In this document: positions 11,661 to 22,437 of the stretch, piece after piece | Layout of the letters: each line of letters starts with the position of its first letter | Numbering within the stretch: position 1 is the stretch's first letter | NCBI GenBank assembly: GCA_031841125.1 | Contig: CM063113.1 | Span: 29,471,312-29,535,311, forward strand | Length of the DNA: 64,000 nucleotides | DNA from: Acanthococcus lagerstroemiae | Taxonomy: Eukaryota > Arthropoda > Insecta > Hemiptera > Eriococcidae | Direction of reading: 5' to 3' | Made by a program: the position numbers and the translations under genes | Notes under the pieces: model-generated | What the model saw: only the letters and a program-made list of their open reading frames with translations | Told to the model about the DNA's origin: nothing | Databases searched by the model: none

Positions 11661-12268
11661 TGTGGCAGTTTCTATAAAAAAGGGGTAACTTTGTCGGTCG
11701 ATCGAAGTTTCAGAAAACCCGAAAAAAGAAAAACAAAATTTTTTGGTTGAAAAAATCAATTTTGAGATCTTGGTTGATTTCTATAGAAAGAACATCGCAA
11801 TAACGAAGAGATAAAATTTACGCGCATGAGAGAGAAGAGGGAGAGAGAGAAAGAGAATTGTGAAAGAGAATGAGAAAAGAATGCGAATGTCTGCTTTCGC
11901 TTCTTCGTGGTTTTTCGGAGCTCACAAATAAATCTGATATACTGAATTGTTACCACGCAGAAGAGCGAAGAACTACCTTTCCAACAAGCGCTTGTCGAGG
12001 CTGGTAACGTGATTCCGCGGCGAGTTAGGGCCGCTTGACGGAGTGGGAGAAAAAGGTGTGTCTAAGTTTAAACGCGTTTTCCCCAAAAACGTGTTTTTGC
12101 GCGTTCTCATCACACTCATCTTTGACCCCTTGTATCTCCGGAACAAAAAACGCTACAAATCTCGCCGATAGCTCGTTGGAATGGGCATTCATTCCTCCAT
12201 TATGTACTGTCTGTAACTCAAAATTCGTCAGATCGGCAAAGTTATCCCTTTTTATAGAAACTGCCACA
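11661..12268. mobile_element. Non-autonomous TIR DNA element A, copy 2
   Basis: 608 bp, starting TGTGGCAGTTTCTATAAAAA and ending with its reverse complement. Relative to copy 1 (174-775, 602 bp) the interior is inverted. It contains the same blocks: a GAGAGAGAAAGAGAATT tract, the AAGAGCGAAGAACTACC block and the CTCGTTGGAATGGGCATTC block. Flanks are TTGTA and TTATT. No transposase. Confidence 0.8.
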
Positions 12269-13560
12269 TTATTTTGTTTACATGTTGAGAAGAAAATTTT
12301 ACTCCTTTCATGGGAAATACCTCCATCAATGGTCTTGAGTTTGCACCTAATTGGGAAATGAGAAAGTGCCGGCCGTGGTGATGGTGTTGTTGATGGCATG
12401 CCTTTCCAATCATGCCGGAGGAATATCAAGCGTAGGTACATCGACTCCCTCTGTAATAACACTATTGAAATCCACATTTAGCACAACTTCCGCTGATTGA
12501 GACGGCTCCCAATCTACTTCAAACTAGCTAACATTCCTACACACCTGTTTCAAACATAATAAGACTCTTTTAGTCACTCACCTCCCAAACTTGTGTAGGA
12601 TTCCTTAATACTTTTAAAGAATAATTGTTTAAAACCCTATAAAACATGTTCAAGGCAGTTCCCAACTCTTCAGACCTTTTGGTTACTTATATTTTTTTAG
12701 AATTTTAAAAGAAAATTGTCTAGCCTTCTGCTGGGCGTGAGACTTTTCCAGTATTTTCAAATAACAGTAGAAAATTCATAACCCTGACAGGAGGATCCTC
12801 CGATTCCATTAGAAACTACACATACATAACTTGAATTTTGAAGGGGGAAATGGTTGAATAGTTACGTATTAATTTGGTGAATCCTTTTGTCAATAGTCAT
12901 GAAATTTTTTAACTACATTAAAAAAAAAAAATAGCTGGTGAAATTTCCATATCTAGCTACAGGTGATTTCTTCAACATGAATTTTGTAGGAGAAAATAGT
13001 GAAGTAGATCATTCTTTCCATTAATTTGATTCTTTCATCATTTTTTCTATGTACGTTTCTTTTCTAAATACCTCCTGTTAAAGTACTACTTTACCTACGC
13101 AAAACTGTGGGTAAAGTTGCGTTTTAACAGCATGTGTTTTGTAGTGGGTAGTAAGAATGGCGCCGAGTCAGGTAGTTTTTTCCTATTTGTGGTCGTTGGA
13201 AATAATGTCAGGAAGAAAGACGTATCCGAGGTTATGTTTAAGGTCCCTTATTCCCTTAACATAAGAACTGATAGATGAAACGTAACTGAAATGTAGAAAT
13301 AAATTAACGTAGAAAGCGCCCGTGACACTACATACAGACATACGCACACTAACAAGTAACAACTAACCGACCCATTGAGGACTTTGCCGTTTTGTTTGAT
13401 GGTCATACGCGAAACACCAGCTTTGGTCACCTATAGATATTATAATAAGCGTATTAACAAAAGCTGTTTTAAAACAAAACTTAATCGCCAAACGTTGTTT
13501 AGAATTTTCTCCATTTCAAAATAATTATAGAAAGCAAGTCATGTGAGACTTGCTAGTCAG
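12269..13560. other. No gene seen
   Basis: Unassigned AT-rich sequence. The minus-strand frame at 12025-12477 begins inside element A and is not a gene. Confidence 0.5.
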
Positions 13561-13561
13561 A

Positions 13562-14080
13562 GAACGGGGCAGAGAAGAGGCGGAAGACGGCGAGAATGCG
13601 GAAGCGGTGGCGGAGAAGTTACACCGAAGAGTAACCGCCGCTTGTGCGATGCCACAATGCCCCGCCGTGGTCCACCGGGGAAGAAAGGAGAAACATAATG
13701 GTAGACCATGGATATTGCCCAACTGAAGTCCGAGGCCAACGGGTTGCGCAAAAGATATCAGCGCACACGTGGCAAGAAGGAGGTGCATCTGGTGGCCGAG
13801 GAATACCAGCGCGCTAGGAGAAGCCTGAAAGCCGCGATCAGACATAGCAACTGAGATGCTGGGGAGAGCTGTGCAACTAGATTGAAGAGGGGGAAGAACC
13901 GATCTGGTAAGGTCCAACGGAAGGCTGTACTAAGGTGTATCAGCGCTTATCGCAGTGTCTCCACAGAGGCAGTTTGCGTACTAGCAGGTATACCGCCGGT
14001 GGAGAAGGCCGCCAATGAGCGAAAGAGGGTATACGCCACCGACGAGCAGAGCGACGCTACGGACCAAGCGGGATATTAGA
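13562..14080 (+). pseudogene. R1-like LINE fragment with the reverse transcriptase deleted
   Basis: One frame reads MPRRGPPGKK, then a damaged W.T.DIA motif with stops in place of the usual tryptophans, then LKSEANGLRKRYQRTRG and EEYQRARRSLKAAIRHSN. This is the region between endonuclease and reverse transcriptase in R1-type elements. After a break near 13915 comes KVQRKAVLRCISAYRSVSTE and AVCVLAGIPPVEKAANERKR, the region after the polymerase in the same group. The whole polymerase core is absent between them. In-frame stops show it is dead. R1 clade is assigned from these flanking motifs only. Confidence 0.75.
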
Positions 14081-14404
14081 CAGTCCACGCTCTGCATGTA
14101 TAGGTAGAGCAGTCTCTCCCGCAGTACTGAGGGGGAGTGCACCCGTCTGCTAGTATGCAACCTCGACGTGTGGTTGAGCAGACGCCATGGCCAGATGACA
14201 CCATCTTCAAGGGATAAGATCTCGTTTCTTTTCAGGTAAAAAACTTTATTCCACCAGAAGAGAATCCCAAACGTACCACTTCGGAATGTTAAATGGAAAG
14301 TTATAAAACAAAATATCGAAATAGAAGTTTGCAGTGATTCCTCTCCACTTAGTGTTACCATTTTAGCACTTTCGGCGCTAAAACAGCACTTTTTCAATCT
14401 ATTC
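14081..14404. other. No gene seen
   Basis: Unassigned sequence after the R1-like fragment. A 151-codon minus-strand frame spanning 13981-14436 overlaps that fragment on the opposite strand and shows no domain. Confidence 0.5.
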
Positions 14405-14464
14405 AGCACTGAAAATTGAGCCTGTTGCAAATTCACACTTTTTCTGATCCCAAATTTTATTTCT

Positions 14465-14620
14465 GTAATGTGTGCAATTTACAATTTCAATGCTTAATCT
14501 GATTTTTGCCTCTGTGTGCAATTTACAATTTTTCTATCAGAAAATTTATTTCTTTGGGTGTGCAGTTTACATGTCATTTTCTTTACCTGACTACCCAGTG
14601 TATGCAGTTTACATGCGCCC
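14465..14620. repeat. Short tandem array, units of about 44 bp
   Basis: Four degenerate units carry the words TGTGCAATTTACAATTT or TGCAGTTTACATG, starting near 14469, 14515, 14558 and 14599. They are interspersed with TTTTTCT.T..GA words. Divergence between units is high. Confidence 0.6.
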
Positions 14621-15139
14621 ATCCCTTCCCAGTGAAAATGAAGACTGGCAGACTGCTGGAGAGTAATTATTGTTTTATTTAAATTTGTTCCACCACAATC
14701 AGTTACGACTACGATATTTTCCTCACAGGGCCGGGTGCCCAAAGTTGAAAAAACCACAAACGCGCCAATACCCGAGGAAAAATGATGGCATCCCAGCTAT
14801 CGAAGAAGAAAAGACAATACAATAGCAGCAGAAGATGTATGCGCCACCTTTCATAGCGTTTTCAGGACTCTCCCAAATACCCGAATACTAACACCCGCCG
14901 TTTCTGAAAATCGTTTCCCAAATTTGAGCATCCCTTTTCTTTTTACGTTTTTTGCGTTTATCGAAATGGATAAAAACCTTTGTTATACGTTTTCTTATAT
15001 TTTCACAATAAATTCCGTTTCATACGCTTTTGATTTTTCATTAGATGTATACCTATACATTTTGTGTGTGGGAATGAAAATGGCACACTTTATACATAAA
15101 ATGGAAGCCCTTCTAATACATTAGTAAAACTAGGATTAG
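14621..15139. other. No gene seen
   Basis: AT-rich sequence between two tandem arrays, without a credible gene. Confidence 0.5.
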
Positions 15140-15665
15140 TGGGGTATTTTTACTACTGGCAGTAAATGTAGCAGAAAAATGGAAGTGACAACGCCATATG
15201 GTAGTAACATTAGCAGCGCAATGCTAAATGTCAGTAATAGTACTGTCGGCATCAAAATAGTAGGAAAGGTGTAGTTTTACTGCTGGTAGTAGGTAAATGT
15301 AGCAGCAAAATGGTATCTAATGATTACTCTATATGGCAGTAATATCAGCAATGTCACGGTAAACGTCAGTAGTAGTGCTGCCGGCCTCAAAATCGTGAGG
15401 AAATTGTGTAGTTTTACTACTGGTAGAAAATGCAGCAGCAAAATAGTAGTGACAACAGCAGCGTAACTGTAAGCGTCAGTAGTGGTGCTGCCGGTATGAA
15501 AATAGCACGAAAAGAATAGTTCTATTACTGGTAGCACATGAAGCAGCAAAATGGAAGTAGTTACTCCATGTGGTAGTAAAACATCGGTAGCCTAATTGTA
15601 GCGTCCGGATAGTGCTGCCCGCATCAAAATGGCAGGAAACGGGTAGCTCTCAAAAGTGGTAGATG
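15140..15665. repeat. Minisatellite, about 4 units of 108-138 bp
   Basis: Units begin with TTTTACTACTGGTAG and continue with AAATGTAGCAGCAAAATGG, a GTAGT/CAGTAATA stretch, and then AGTAGTGCTGCCGGC.TCAAAAT. Unit starts are near 15147, 15273, 15411, 15519 and 15646. Within each unit a CAGTAGTA/GTAGCAGCA trinucleotide-like theme recurs, suggesting the unit grew from a shorter repeat. Units differ by substitutions and indels. Confidence 0.8.
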
Positions 15666-17833
15666 TACCATATTTCTGCCAACGCGCTACCGGTAGTATT
15701 GCTTCTATAAAAAGAAGCGGAGTCATATTCCCAACTGGGTACATTCAGAGTGGTGTGACAGAAAGATATACTTGTTCGACCGCCACACGGACTTCACTTA
15801 CTGCTGATGAGCTGCAAGCTTACAAAACCAAATCTCTCGCCGACTTGTTGAGTCAACCTCGCCAAGGTCTGACGACAAAACAGAAGTCGTCATTTCACCG
15901 TGCTTCGAGGAGGCGAAAATTCAAAATCACGATGACCGACTCGATCGTGTATCTTACATGTCAAGGGCCGTGCGAATTTTAAACTTCGATGCGACTTCAT
16001 TACCATCGACTGGTGTAACCGTATAGATAGCCTAGTTTCAAGCCGAAGGTATTTCAACGCGACGGCTGATGCTGAGGTATTCATGGTCACCCATTAAGTA
16101 CCTATCACCTACCACCTATTGTACTAATATTGATGTCAGATTCATCGCATAATCAGTTGGCAGGAGTAGCGTAGAATGCGGAATAACGCAGCCAACTGCC
16201 GACAGATACAATAGACTGCTCATCGCTTACGTAATTCCGTTCGATTTTTATGCACGTGGTTATTGGCGTACGTTCATGGAAGATTCTCGAAAGAAACACC
16301 AACGCGGAATGTGGCGAAGGCTAGCCAGTGGCAGGGCTTCGAAGAGGTACATTGAAATTGAAAAAGCTAATTGACTTGCGTATTGCCGAGGATGGGGGAG
16401 ATAATGTTGGGGAGTTTGATCCAGCGAATGACATCGACTATATGGAATACCATTATTTGGAACGCACAGTGGCAGCGGGCTTAGCACTCCTGAGAACTTT
16501 TGAAGCTCTTCTAAATTTCTGTTCTCTTCAAAATAAGTATACTCTCTGAAAAATCGAGAACATGCAGCGAAATTGTTTCCGTATTTTGAAGCAATGGGGC
16601 TTCAATCCTCTCTGAACTTTGTCGTCTGAACTTAGTGCAGCTACTGTGTATGTATTGTCAGCCATATAGGAATGTCTGTCTGGATGAAAAATCAATCCAG
16701 TTCGAGCTACTTCACAGCCGTATTATCACTTTGTTGATATTTTCGTATCTCTCGGGTAGTGAATTCTAGAAATACAGAGCTGAGTCGACTCCGGCGGCGA
16801 TCGCCACCGAGCAGCCAAGAAACCCGGGATGTAAAATTAGTCTCCTCGCGTCACACGGTATGAGTCAAATATGAAAGAGAGAAAAAAAATTACGATTTTC
16901 TAATTTCGCGAGCCTGTCAACATGACCGCCGGCAGCAGCTGCACATCAGACGGCCAGTTCCGCAATTTCGACCTCGATTCTCGGATAAGTTGCTCGCATT
17001 TGGCAGCGGCGCGAGCTTTTATATCAAATTTCTATATTTCTTCCATAAGTTACTAGTACGAAACACAATTCCGTATCGCGAAAAGTTAAATTATTATGTC
17101 ATACGTACAACAAAGTCGAGGAGAATGCCAAATATCATTCGGCGTATACGCACACACTGTACGGCGGCCAGCTTATGAAACGAAAAAAGTCATCCAAGTG
17201 CAACGACCGATGAGAGAATAGTCGTCGGGCTGTCTGCGGCTAAAGGAAAACCCGTTCGGCACGTATGGTAAATGGCATTATGGTACTCGTAGATGTGGCG
17301 TTTGCACAGATATCGCACGCGGACGGTATTCGCATGGGAATTCCGCGTGCCTTTACGACATTTCCAGCAGAGCAGCCCGCTGGACCGAGGGAAAACTACA
17401 TACACCGATTTAAGGATATGCTACATATCAGCCGTCAACACACGACTTGAGGAGGAGTGAATCGAGCGTATTCCACCGCTCACCAACTACGGTACCAATC
17501 CACATCCCCTAGACCATCTGTGCGGTGTAGGCGAATTAGACACAAAATGCTCTAAAAATAAGCGTTTTTTGGTAACACAGGAGACTTCAGGGCCGGTTTC
17601 AAGTACTTCGCCGCCCTGGGCTGCAGTATTTTTGCCGTTTTTTTTCTCTTTACACCCCCTTCCGCAAAACTGAGGTAATTGTTTTCATTGGGATAAACAT
17701 TTGGCCCGCCGAAGAAGAACTTTCCAATGACAGACCCCTGCACGTCGCAATAGTCGGTATAAGCGACTATTTCGATAGAAACCAACACCTAATGAAGCGC
17801 GACAAAAAATGAGATGCGAGCGACAGTTGATAC
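15666..17833. other. No gene assigned; weak open frames
   Basis: Plus-strand frames at 15656-15982 and 16328-16549 have fairly protein-like composition (for example TSLTADELQAYKTKSLADLL) but no motif I recognise. No splice structure or companion exon is visible. They could be relics of a repeat ORF. The remainder is unassigned. Confidence 0.4.
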
Positions 17834-17841
17834 ACTTTTAC

Positions 17842-18635
17842 TAGTGCTGTCAATTCAACTCGATTAATTGATTAATCGATTTTTTTTTAATCGGCAACGT
17901 TGTTGAATCTATTAATCAATCAATTTTAATCGATTCAACTTGACGCGATTAATCGACCGATTTTAATCGATTCAATTTGACACAATTAATCGACCGATTT
18001 CCATCGAGTCAACTTGACGCGATTCAACTGGATTCGACTTGTATGGTTAGAATACTTATTAGTTATTAGTTATCAGACACGAATCGATTCGGCCCATTTA
18101 AAACTGCTCGATTTGATTCAATCAAAAGTATAAAACACAAAGCATGAGTTAGAGGAATCAATAACTTATTTCCGTATGTTATTTATTTAAAAAGCAAAAA
18201 GCAAAAAATCATAACACAAAAGCTACTTACACACAAAATAGTCTGTTCATTCAGTAACTCGAAAGAATAAAGAAAAATGAAGCATCGAATTCGTTTCATT
18301 TCCCCAACTTCGTCTGGGTTCGTCACCGTTCGTCTGCAGTAATAAAGGGAAGTGGGGCGAAGGAGTGAATAAAACTGGATTTAACTTGATTGATCGATCA
18401 AGTTAAATCCATTTCTAAATACATGCCGGAACTATAGAATCCGGTACATCTTTTTAATCGACGATTTAAAAAATTGGAAGTTTTTAATCGACTCGATTTT
18501 TTTAATCGATTCAACTTTTGTAATCGATTAAAAACAGTTGCGATTATAAGATTTGCCGATTTTCGATTTTTTTAAATCGATTCAATTTTTAAAAATCGAT
18601 TAATCGATTTTTTTTCTTCAAAATCAACAGCACTA
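17842..18635. mobile_element. hAT-like non-autonomous element rich in ATCGATT
   Basis: The ends are TAGTGCTGTCAATTCAACTC and, reversed, TAGTGCTGTTGATTTTGAAG. ACTTTTAC at 17834-17841 and ATTTTTAC at 18636-18643 form an 8-bp target duplication with one mismatch. Both sub-terminal regions are made of AATCGATT, CGATTAATCG and TTCAACTTGA words, while the centre (18080-18400) is ordinary. The TAGTGCTG ends and 8-bp duplication fit hAT. No transposase frame. Confidence 0.85.
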
Positions 18636-18643
18636 ATTTTTAC

Positions 18644-19170
18644 ATGGCTTGAAATGTGTCCACGAGTACTTCATATGTACCTACCCATTCAACATTGTAT
18701 TGAACCTGTTCAAAATTATTCAACTTTTCGTGACGAATTCAAATCCGTCGTCAAAATTGATCCTCACTCAATGTTTGATCCATTATACCCCCCCCCCCAC
18801 TTGTATAACCACATTTTTGATTGTATTTCCAAAATGGAGGGTCAAAGGTAGATTTGGACAACGAGTTTAAACTCAGCGAGAAAAACTGATACAGAATGGG
18901 TGGTCATCTCAATTTTTTTGATTTTCAGAAGTTTTGAAAACTTCTCCATACTCCTGCACATTAGAATTTTGGTCTAAAATGCGAGTCGGGTTGAAAATCT
19001 GATTCAACTTTCGAATTCAGTAATCCAAAATATTCATATCTGGGTTTGAAAAAATTTTATGTTTCCAAACAGGCCGACCCCCGATGGGTTTCCCACATTA
19101 AAATTTTTTCCGCAATACTGGAGCACTGGGCCAGAAGAGAGAAGAGGCCGACCAGCACACTCGAAGGAGG
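18644..19170. other. No gene seen
   Basis: Unassigned sequence between an hAT-like element and the 3' end of an RTE LINE. It contains a C run near 18790. Confidence 0.5.
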
Positions 19171-20470
19171 CCTTTATTTATTTATACAACCTTGGGTAGG
19201 AGTGCTACAGCCAGCCACCCCGCCCATTTGAGGGCATAGGTTTCCACCATCTCCGTCCATGTGTCGCGGTTTCTCGCCAAGCTTGTCCACCCTCCCCCCC
19301 CCCAGCTCTTTAAAGTCGTCTCTCCAACGCAGTATTGGTCGGCCCCTTGCGCGTTTTATGGCCATACGGGGTCCAAAAAGTTGCAATTTTATGCCATTTG
19401 GGTTCTTCCTCTCTTATCAAGTGACCTGCATAATTCCATTTTAATTTTCTAATCACATAGCCAATATCAGGTACGTTAATTTTTCTTTCCTTGTCTGAAA
19501 GTCTAATTTTGTCTCTCACCTTAGTTTTCAAAATACTTCTGAACATGGAATATTGCATTACTTTTAGTTTCTTCAAATGCTTTTTCGTTATTGACCATGT
19601 TTGAGCCCCGCATGTTGCCATTGGTATCACGCAGCTACTTAGGATTTTTGCTTCAGTTCTGGTTTTCATATTACTTTTAAAAATACGTTTTTGGGCCCAA
19701 AATTCTTTCCACGAGTTATTTATGCGAACTTTAATTTCCTTGTCGGTTCAGTTTTTAAATGACACGATTTGTCCTAAGTACTTATATTCGTCTACTACCT
19801 CGAGTTTTATTCTGTTGGGGAGGCGGAGTTCTTTTTTACAATCGTTCCTCATTTTAGATTTCTCCAGGTTAATCAAAAGTCCTACATTAGCCCTTTGCTG
19901 TCTCAGGTCCTCAATCATTGCATTAATTTCCTCAGTACGATGTCATCGGCAAATTTGAGGTTGTTAATCTGCAGACCATTAATCCTCAATCCGTAACTGT
20001 CCCACTCTAGCTTTCTGAATACATCATCTAATACCACATTAAAGATATTGGGTGATACGGGGTCTTCTTGCTTTACCCCTCGACTCACTTTGAATATGGT
20101 TTGGTGGAACGTATGGCGATGCACGTATGCCAAAGTGGCCCCTATGACACCGCACTCCCGGCCCTGGAAACTACCCTTTCGAGTATCGCATCAGTGACCA
20201 TATCGCCTTTTTTATCTAGTGAAATAAACGCTACCGAGTTTTGGTACAAGTTTTCTAACATAGCTATAATTTTCTCGGGGACGCCTTGCGATGCTAATGC
20301 TCTCCAAGCGCTATGATAGAATATAGAGTCAAAGGCTTTATTAAAATCGATGAATGCCAGTACAACCTCCGAGCCATATTCCTTTGTTTTTTCAATGATT
20401 TGAGTTAATGATTGTATGTGGTCAATTGTGGCCAGAGACAGTTTCCCTTGTTTCAAAAAGCTTATACAGT
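19171..20470 (-). pseudogene. RTE-clade LINE, 5'-truncated reverse transcriptase
   Basis: The minus strand reads, in order, SLATIDHIQSLTQIIEKT and VVLAFIDFNKAFDSI (20142-20470). Next come SRGVKQEDPVSPNIFNVVLD and the catalytic FADDI box (19939-19953, within 19915-20133). CGAQTWSITKKHLKKLKVMQ and LKWNYAGHLIREE follow (19310-19669). The end reads RARGRPILRWRDD and DTWTEMVETYALKWAGWL before a stop near 19213. These are the landmarks of RTE-type polymerases, and the 3' end runs into TAAATAAATAAA, as RTE tails often do. Frameshifts separate the blocks and a foreign 68-bp module lies at 20133-20200, so the copy is inactive. The 5' end, with the endonuclease, is absent at the junction near 20470. 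Confidence 0.85.
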
Positions 20471-20940
20471 TATTTGGAGGATAGTGACGCTCTCGCCCAG
20501 TGCCACTGAACAGTTGTAGCGCCTTTTGCATTCGTGATTCCGATTCCTACACCTTGGTCATTCTTAGAGGCATCTGCAAACCACACATTCTCCTCTTTTC
20601 CTAGAATGCTTGGCCACCTCTTTCCCCAAGCCTCCCGTGTGGGTATCAGCGCACGGTATGGTTTGTCAAAGAAATGTTCCATCGTAATTCTATCCTTTGG
20701 CATCCCAAAGCATTTGTCTATCGTCTTGACCATCTCCCATATTCTTCCGTGGCCTGTCTTATGGGCCCGAAGGTTTGGTTGACCCAGACGATAAGCCCCC
20801 ATTATCGCCGCTGCTTCTATAGCAGTGCGAAGTGGTGGCAAGTTCAGGAGCCTTTTTAGTGCCTTTGTCGGCACCGTACTCATTGCCCCCGTTGTCAGGT
20901 TCCTATTCGCGACTGTTTCAGCCCAACAGCCATGCATCCT
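20471..20940 (-). pseudogene. LINE fragment with RNase H start (I/R1-like)
   Basis: The minus-strand frame reads NLTTGAMSTVPTKALKRLLN then LPPLRTAIEAAAIMGAYRL. This is the ITGAxxTTPTAALE..LxLPPL region after the polymerase in LINEs that carry an RNase H. Further on, VWFADASKNDQGVGIG matches the first RNase H catalytic motif (usually TDGSKT..GVG), with the first Asp kept and Gly changed to Ala. The frame ends at the junction with the RTE copy near 20470, so most of the RNase H is lost. The upstream polymerase core is also absent. Confidence 0.7.
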
Positions 20941-21039
20941 TCGGCATAGGTAACACCAACCTTGGGATTGGGCCCGTAGCTGTACTGAGATACAGACTAC
21001 GGAAAGAAGGGGGTAGGCAACTCATCGTCTGTTGTACAC

Positions 21040-21372
21040 GGGTCACCCGACGCTGGTGACGGCCCTCACTGCTACATACCCGATTTTGAGAGGGGAGCAG
21101 CTTTGCCGTCTATGCCACACGACCTTTCTGACTTTACGTCGTCGGGTCTTTCTTTCGCATCCAGTGTCGGATTCCCCGCCTAGCGCACAGATTCCGAGCG
21201 CGGGACGTGCTTAACTATAGGGACTGAAAGAAGTTAAGACACTAGCGTAAGGTCCTCGGGTGCGCCACGCCCGTACTTGCCAGCTGCAAGCCCTTGAGGT
21301 TCCCTTTTAGTCGCCTTTTACGACAGGCAGGGTTACCGTGGGAATATTCTGCTACCCGTCCCCACACGGGGG
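21040..21372 (-). repeat. Probable 5' region of a non-LTR element
   Basis: The minus strand reads CCCGTGTGGGGACGGGTAGC, then CCACGGTAACCCTGCCTGTC, then GTAAAAGGCGACTAAAAGGG. I recognise this CCTGCCTGTCGTAA.AGGCGACTAAAAGGG word as common in arthropod LINE 5' regions; that is memory, not a search. It lies upstream, in the same orientation, of the RNase H fragment at 20471-20940, so both may be one internally deleted element. No promoter was identified. Confidence 0.5.
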
Positions 21373-21993
21373 TACTGTCTAGACCAAATTTTCCACCTTT
21401 TTTCACATCATCGACAATCAAATGCTGTATTTTATCACCAATGATTTGATCGAATTATCTTATTCACAGAAGTTTTTGATAAGAACGTCACAAGAGACCC
21501 ATGACCTTTTGACATCCTGCACTACCTGTTTTCGTCCAAGACGGAGTGCGCCCTGTAATTCGATTTTTGTGGTCTGAAGAAAAGTACACCGCTGATATTT
21601 ATCGCGGAATAGTAGCTACATATGGCCAAAGATTTAAGGCATAAATTTCATTCTTTTATACATGTATTTCAGATTTTTCTTTTCGAGGGCGCTGTAACGA
21701 CGAGGGCGCAACTGGCAATCGCCAGTCCGCCACTGCATGCACCGATGTATCAGCATGTAGTAGGCAGAGCTCATTCAAATCGTCCTGGAACAACATAAAT
21801 AAAAATTTGAGTTAGATCAAGGTGACGAAGCGACCAAAATATTGCTAACTGTAGCAAAGGCGGACAATGGCGATGACTACGTGAAGATACCAGCAACTTA
21901 GCCCAGGAACATTAGGTCAAAATTGTAAAATAAAAATGAAATAATTCCTATCTTAAGTTTTAGTGCTGGAATGTGTTAGTACTGGTGTCCTTA
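21373..21993. other. No gene seen
   Basis: Unassigned sequence. Around 21690-21740 a GGGCGCAACTGGCAATCGCC stretch and GTCCGCCACTGCA resemble the end of another small DNA element. Confidence 0.4.
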
Positions 21994-22437
21994 TTACCCA
22001 TAAAAAACCCGGACGCCCCACCCACTGTGCAACCTTTTTTGTAAAGGCCTAAGCCCCTCAAAATTGGTTTTTTGCGTTATTCTCAGGAATGACGCATTTT
22101 GGGAGGAAAGAACATCCGAGTGGAAATGCTCTACATAAAATTTCCTACAAAAATAGTCTCTTGACCTTTTTCTGTAGAACACAGAGGGACGCGGCTACAG
22201 AGCGCTGAAGTTACTACTGTTTCTGCATAGATACGCGTCTTGCACATTATACAGTACATGTATAATGCGTATAGACATTTTGCACCACCCTACCCTTCGC
22301 TGACATACAGAACCGTGTTCTGTGAAGTGTTTTTCGAAATCTCCCTCGTCTCGTGACTTCTTTCTTTTGTTGCGAACGTAGGCACCGTACAGCTGCCATG
22401 GTTAATGTGACAATACACGATGAAATGATTAGCCAAA

